14,116 bases of DNA, taken from positions 1 through 14,116 of the forward strand of contig JAAYJY010000132.1 in the NCBI GenBank assembly GCA_012522705.1. Reading direction: 5' to 3'. Source of the stretch: Syntrophomonadaceae bacterium. GTDB lineage: Bacteria > Bacillota > Syntrophomonadia > Syntrophomonadales > Syntrophomonadaceae. The notes below the pieces were generated by a model. The model did no database searches, was not told where the DNA came from, and was given only the letters and a program-made list of their open reading frames with translations. A program made the translations under genes and the position numbers. This document shows, in pieces, positions 13,058-14,116 of this stretch (position 1 is the stretch's first letter; every line of letters begins with the position of its first letter).

Positions 13058-14116
13058 TTACAATACTGATCGGGGATCCAGTTGCTTACTAATTTTTTCT
13101 AAAGCAGACGCTAAAGAGTGGTTGCCTATGGATTCCTTTTCTATTTTATCCACTCCATGCATAACGGTAGTATGATCACGACCTCCAAATTGATCACCTA
13201 TCAGCGGAAAAGAAGCATCCGTCAATTTGCGGCACAGATACATGGCAATGTGCCGAGGATAAACTAACTGCTTATTCCTCTTTTTAGACAACAATTCGTT
13301 TTGAGTTATACCGTAATGTTTACACACTTCCTTTTGAATACATTCGATTGTAATTATTTTTGATACTGGGGGAGGCATTATATCTTTCAGAGCCTCGCAA
13401 GCGGTTTCCATGCTTAAAGGCTGGTTGTTTATAGTAGCGAAGGCAACCAACCGTACCAAGGCCCCTTCCAGTTCACGAATATTGGAGTCTATATTGTCGG
13501 CTATGTAATCCAGTACTTCCAACGGTATATTTAATCCATCATTACTGGCTTTCTTGCGCAATATAGCTATTCGGGTTTCCAGATCAGGAATTTGAATATC
13601 GGTTATCAGACCCCACTCAAAGCGTGAACGGAGACGGTCCTCTAATGTTGGGATGTTCTTGGGAGGCCGGTCGCTGGAGATAACCACCTGTTTATTGTTT
13701 TCATAAAGGGTGTTGAAAGTGTGGAAAAACTCTTCCTGGGTCCGTTCTTTGCCGGCTAAAAACTGGATATCATCTATCAACAAGACATCCACATTACGGT
13801 ACTTATTGCGGAACGAAGGGGTACTGTCATCCCGAATAGCACTTATTATCTCATTTGTAAATTGTTCAGAGGATACATATACTACTGAGTAAGAAGGCCG
13901 GTTTTCAATGATACGATGAGCTATGGCTTGCATCAGATGAGTTTTCCCCAAGCCTACTCCTCCGTAAATAAAAAGAGGATTATAGGCTCGGGCCGGAGCT
14001 TCACCTACAGCATAACAGGCGGCGTGAGCAAAACGGTTGCTATTGCCAACCACAAATGTGTTAAATGTGTATTTAGGATTAAGATTGGATATAAAGCCAT
14101 TCTTTTCTACCAGTGG
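13058..14116 (-). CDS. dnaA: Chromosomal replication initiator protein DnaA, 5' end cut by window edge
   Basis: AAA+ initiator that binds DnaA boxes, oligomerises on ATP and opens oriC. The reading frame is open to the last base of the window, so the true start lies to the right. Its 352 visible residues cover domain III, domain IV and the end of the linker. Numbering from the window edge, Walker A is GGVGLGKT (52-59), Walker B is VLLIDD (111-116), the sensor 1 region is SSDRPP (147-152), the arginine-finger box is RLRSRF (161-166) and sensor 2 is RELEGAL (214-220). The DNA-binding signature is GRDHTTVMHG (312-321). An in-frame GTG at 14053 is internal, because conserved sequence (NPKYTFNTFVVGNSN) continues upstream of it. 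The C-terminus is complete, with stop TAA. Confidence 0.98.
   Translation of the reverse strand, partial: PLVEKNGFISNLNPKYTFNTFVVGNSNRFAHAACYAVGEAPARAYNPLFIYGGVGLGKTHLMQAIAHRIIENRPSYSVVYVSSEQFTNEIISAIRDDSTPSFRNKYRNVDVLLIDDIQFLAGKERTQEEFFHTFNTLYENNKQVVISSDRPPKNIPTLEDRLRSRFEWGLITDIQIPDLETRIAILRKKASNDGLNIPLEVLDYIADNIDSNIRELEGALVRLVAFATINNQPLSMETACEALKDIMPPPVSKIITIECIQKEVCKHYGITQNELLSKKRNKQLVYPRHIAMYLCRKLTDASFPLIGDQFGGRDHTTVMHGVDKIEKESIGNHSLASALEKISKQLDPRSVL

Noticed and set aside
14053..14053. GTG at 14053 as the dnaA start
   Set aside because: Conserved DnaA sequence (NPKYTFNTFVVGNSN) continues in frame upstream to the window edge, so the gene is truncated by the window, not started here.

Overview
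The window shows a compact, almost entirely minus-strand block of core genes from a Gram-positive bacterium of the Firmicutes/Clostridia type. Evidence for this is the order dnaA-dnaN-recF-remB-gyrB-gyrA, strong AGGAGG-type ribosome binding sites, a T-box leader, and DnaA-box plus DnaA-trio origin architecture between dnaA and dnaN. A syntrophomonad or related thermoclostridial lineage seems plausible from gene content, but that placement is inference.

Read in the direction of transcription (high to low coordinates), the first block is replication. It holds the 3' part of dnaA (cut by the window edge), an intergenic stretch with tandem DnaA boxes, a run of DnaA-trios and an AT-rich segment (the likely unwinding part of oriC), then dnaN, recF, remB, gyrB and gyrA. 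These genes are separated by only 3 to 15 bases and several start at GTG or TTG. The S4-domain gene rlbA/yaaA, found between dnaN and recF in Bacillus, is absent. pdxS and pdxT (pyridoxal 5'-phosphate synthase) follow gyrA and overlap each other.

The second block is a serine unit. A sigma-A-like promoter starts 5 bases after the pdxT stop and drives a T-box leader with a probable UCC (Ser) specifier, a UGGC bulge matching the G73 discriminator of tRNA-Ser, and an intrinsic terminator. It controls a class V aminotransferase (probable phosphoserine aminotransferase), serA and serS. Just after serS a separate strong promoter, whose -35 box overlaps the serS stop codon, drives a tRNA-Ser(UGA) gene that runs off the left edge. 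Serine synthesis, serine charging and a serine tRNA therefore sit together, and uncharged tRNA-Ser controls at least the three protein genes. The PLP made by PdxST is the cofactor of the aminotransferase.

Most of the window is ordinary housekeeping DNA and I see no mobile element, CRISPR array or novel defence-like system. The observations most worth checking are: an Asp-to-Tyr change at the PLP-anchoring position of the aminotransferase; unusual residues in the ACT effector loop of SerA; loss of both quinolone-anchoring residues in GyrA; the origin unwinding element; and the reorganised serine T-box operon.
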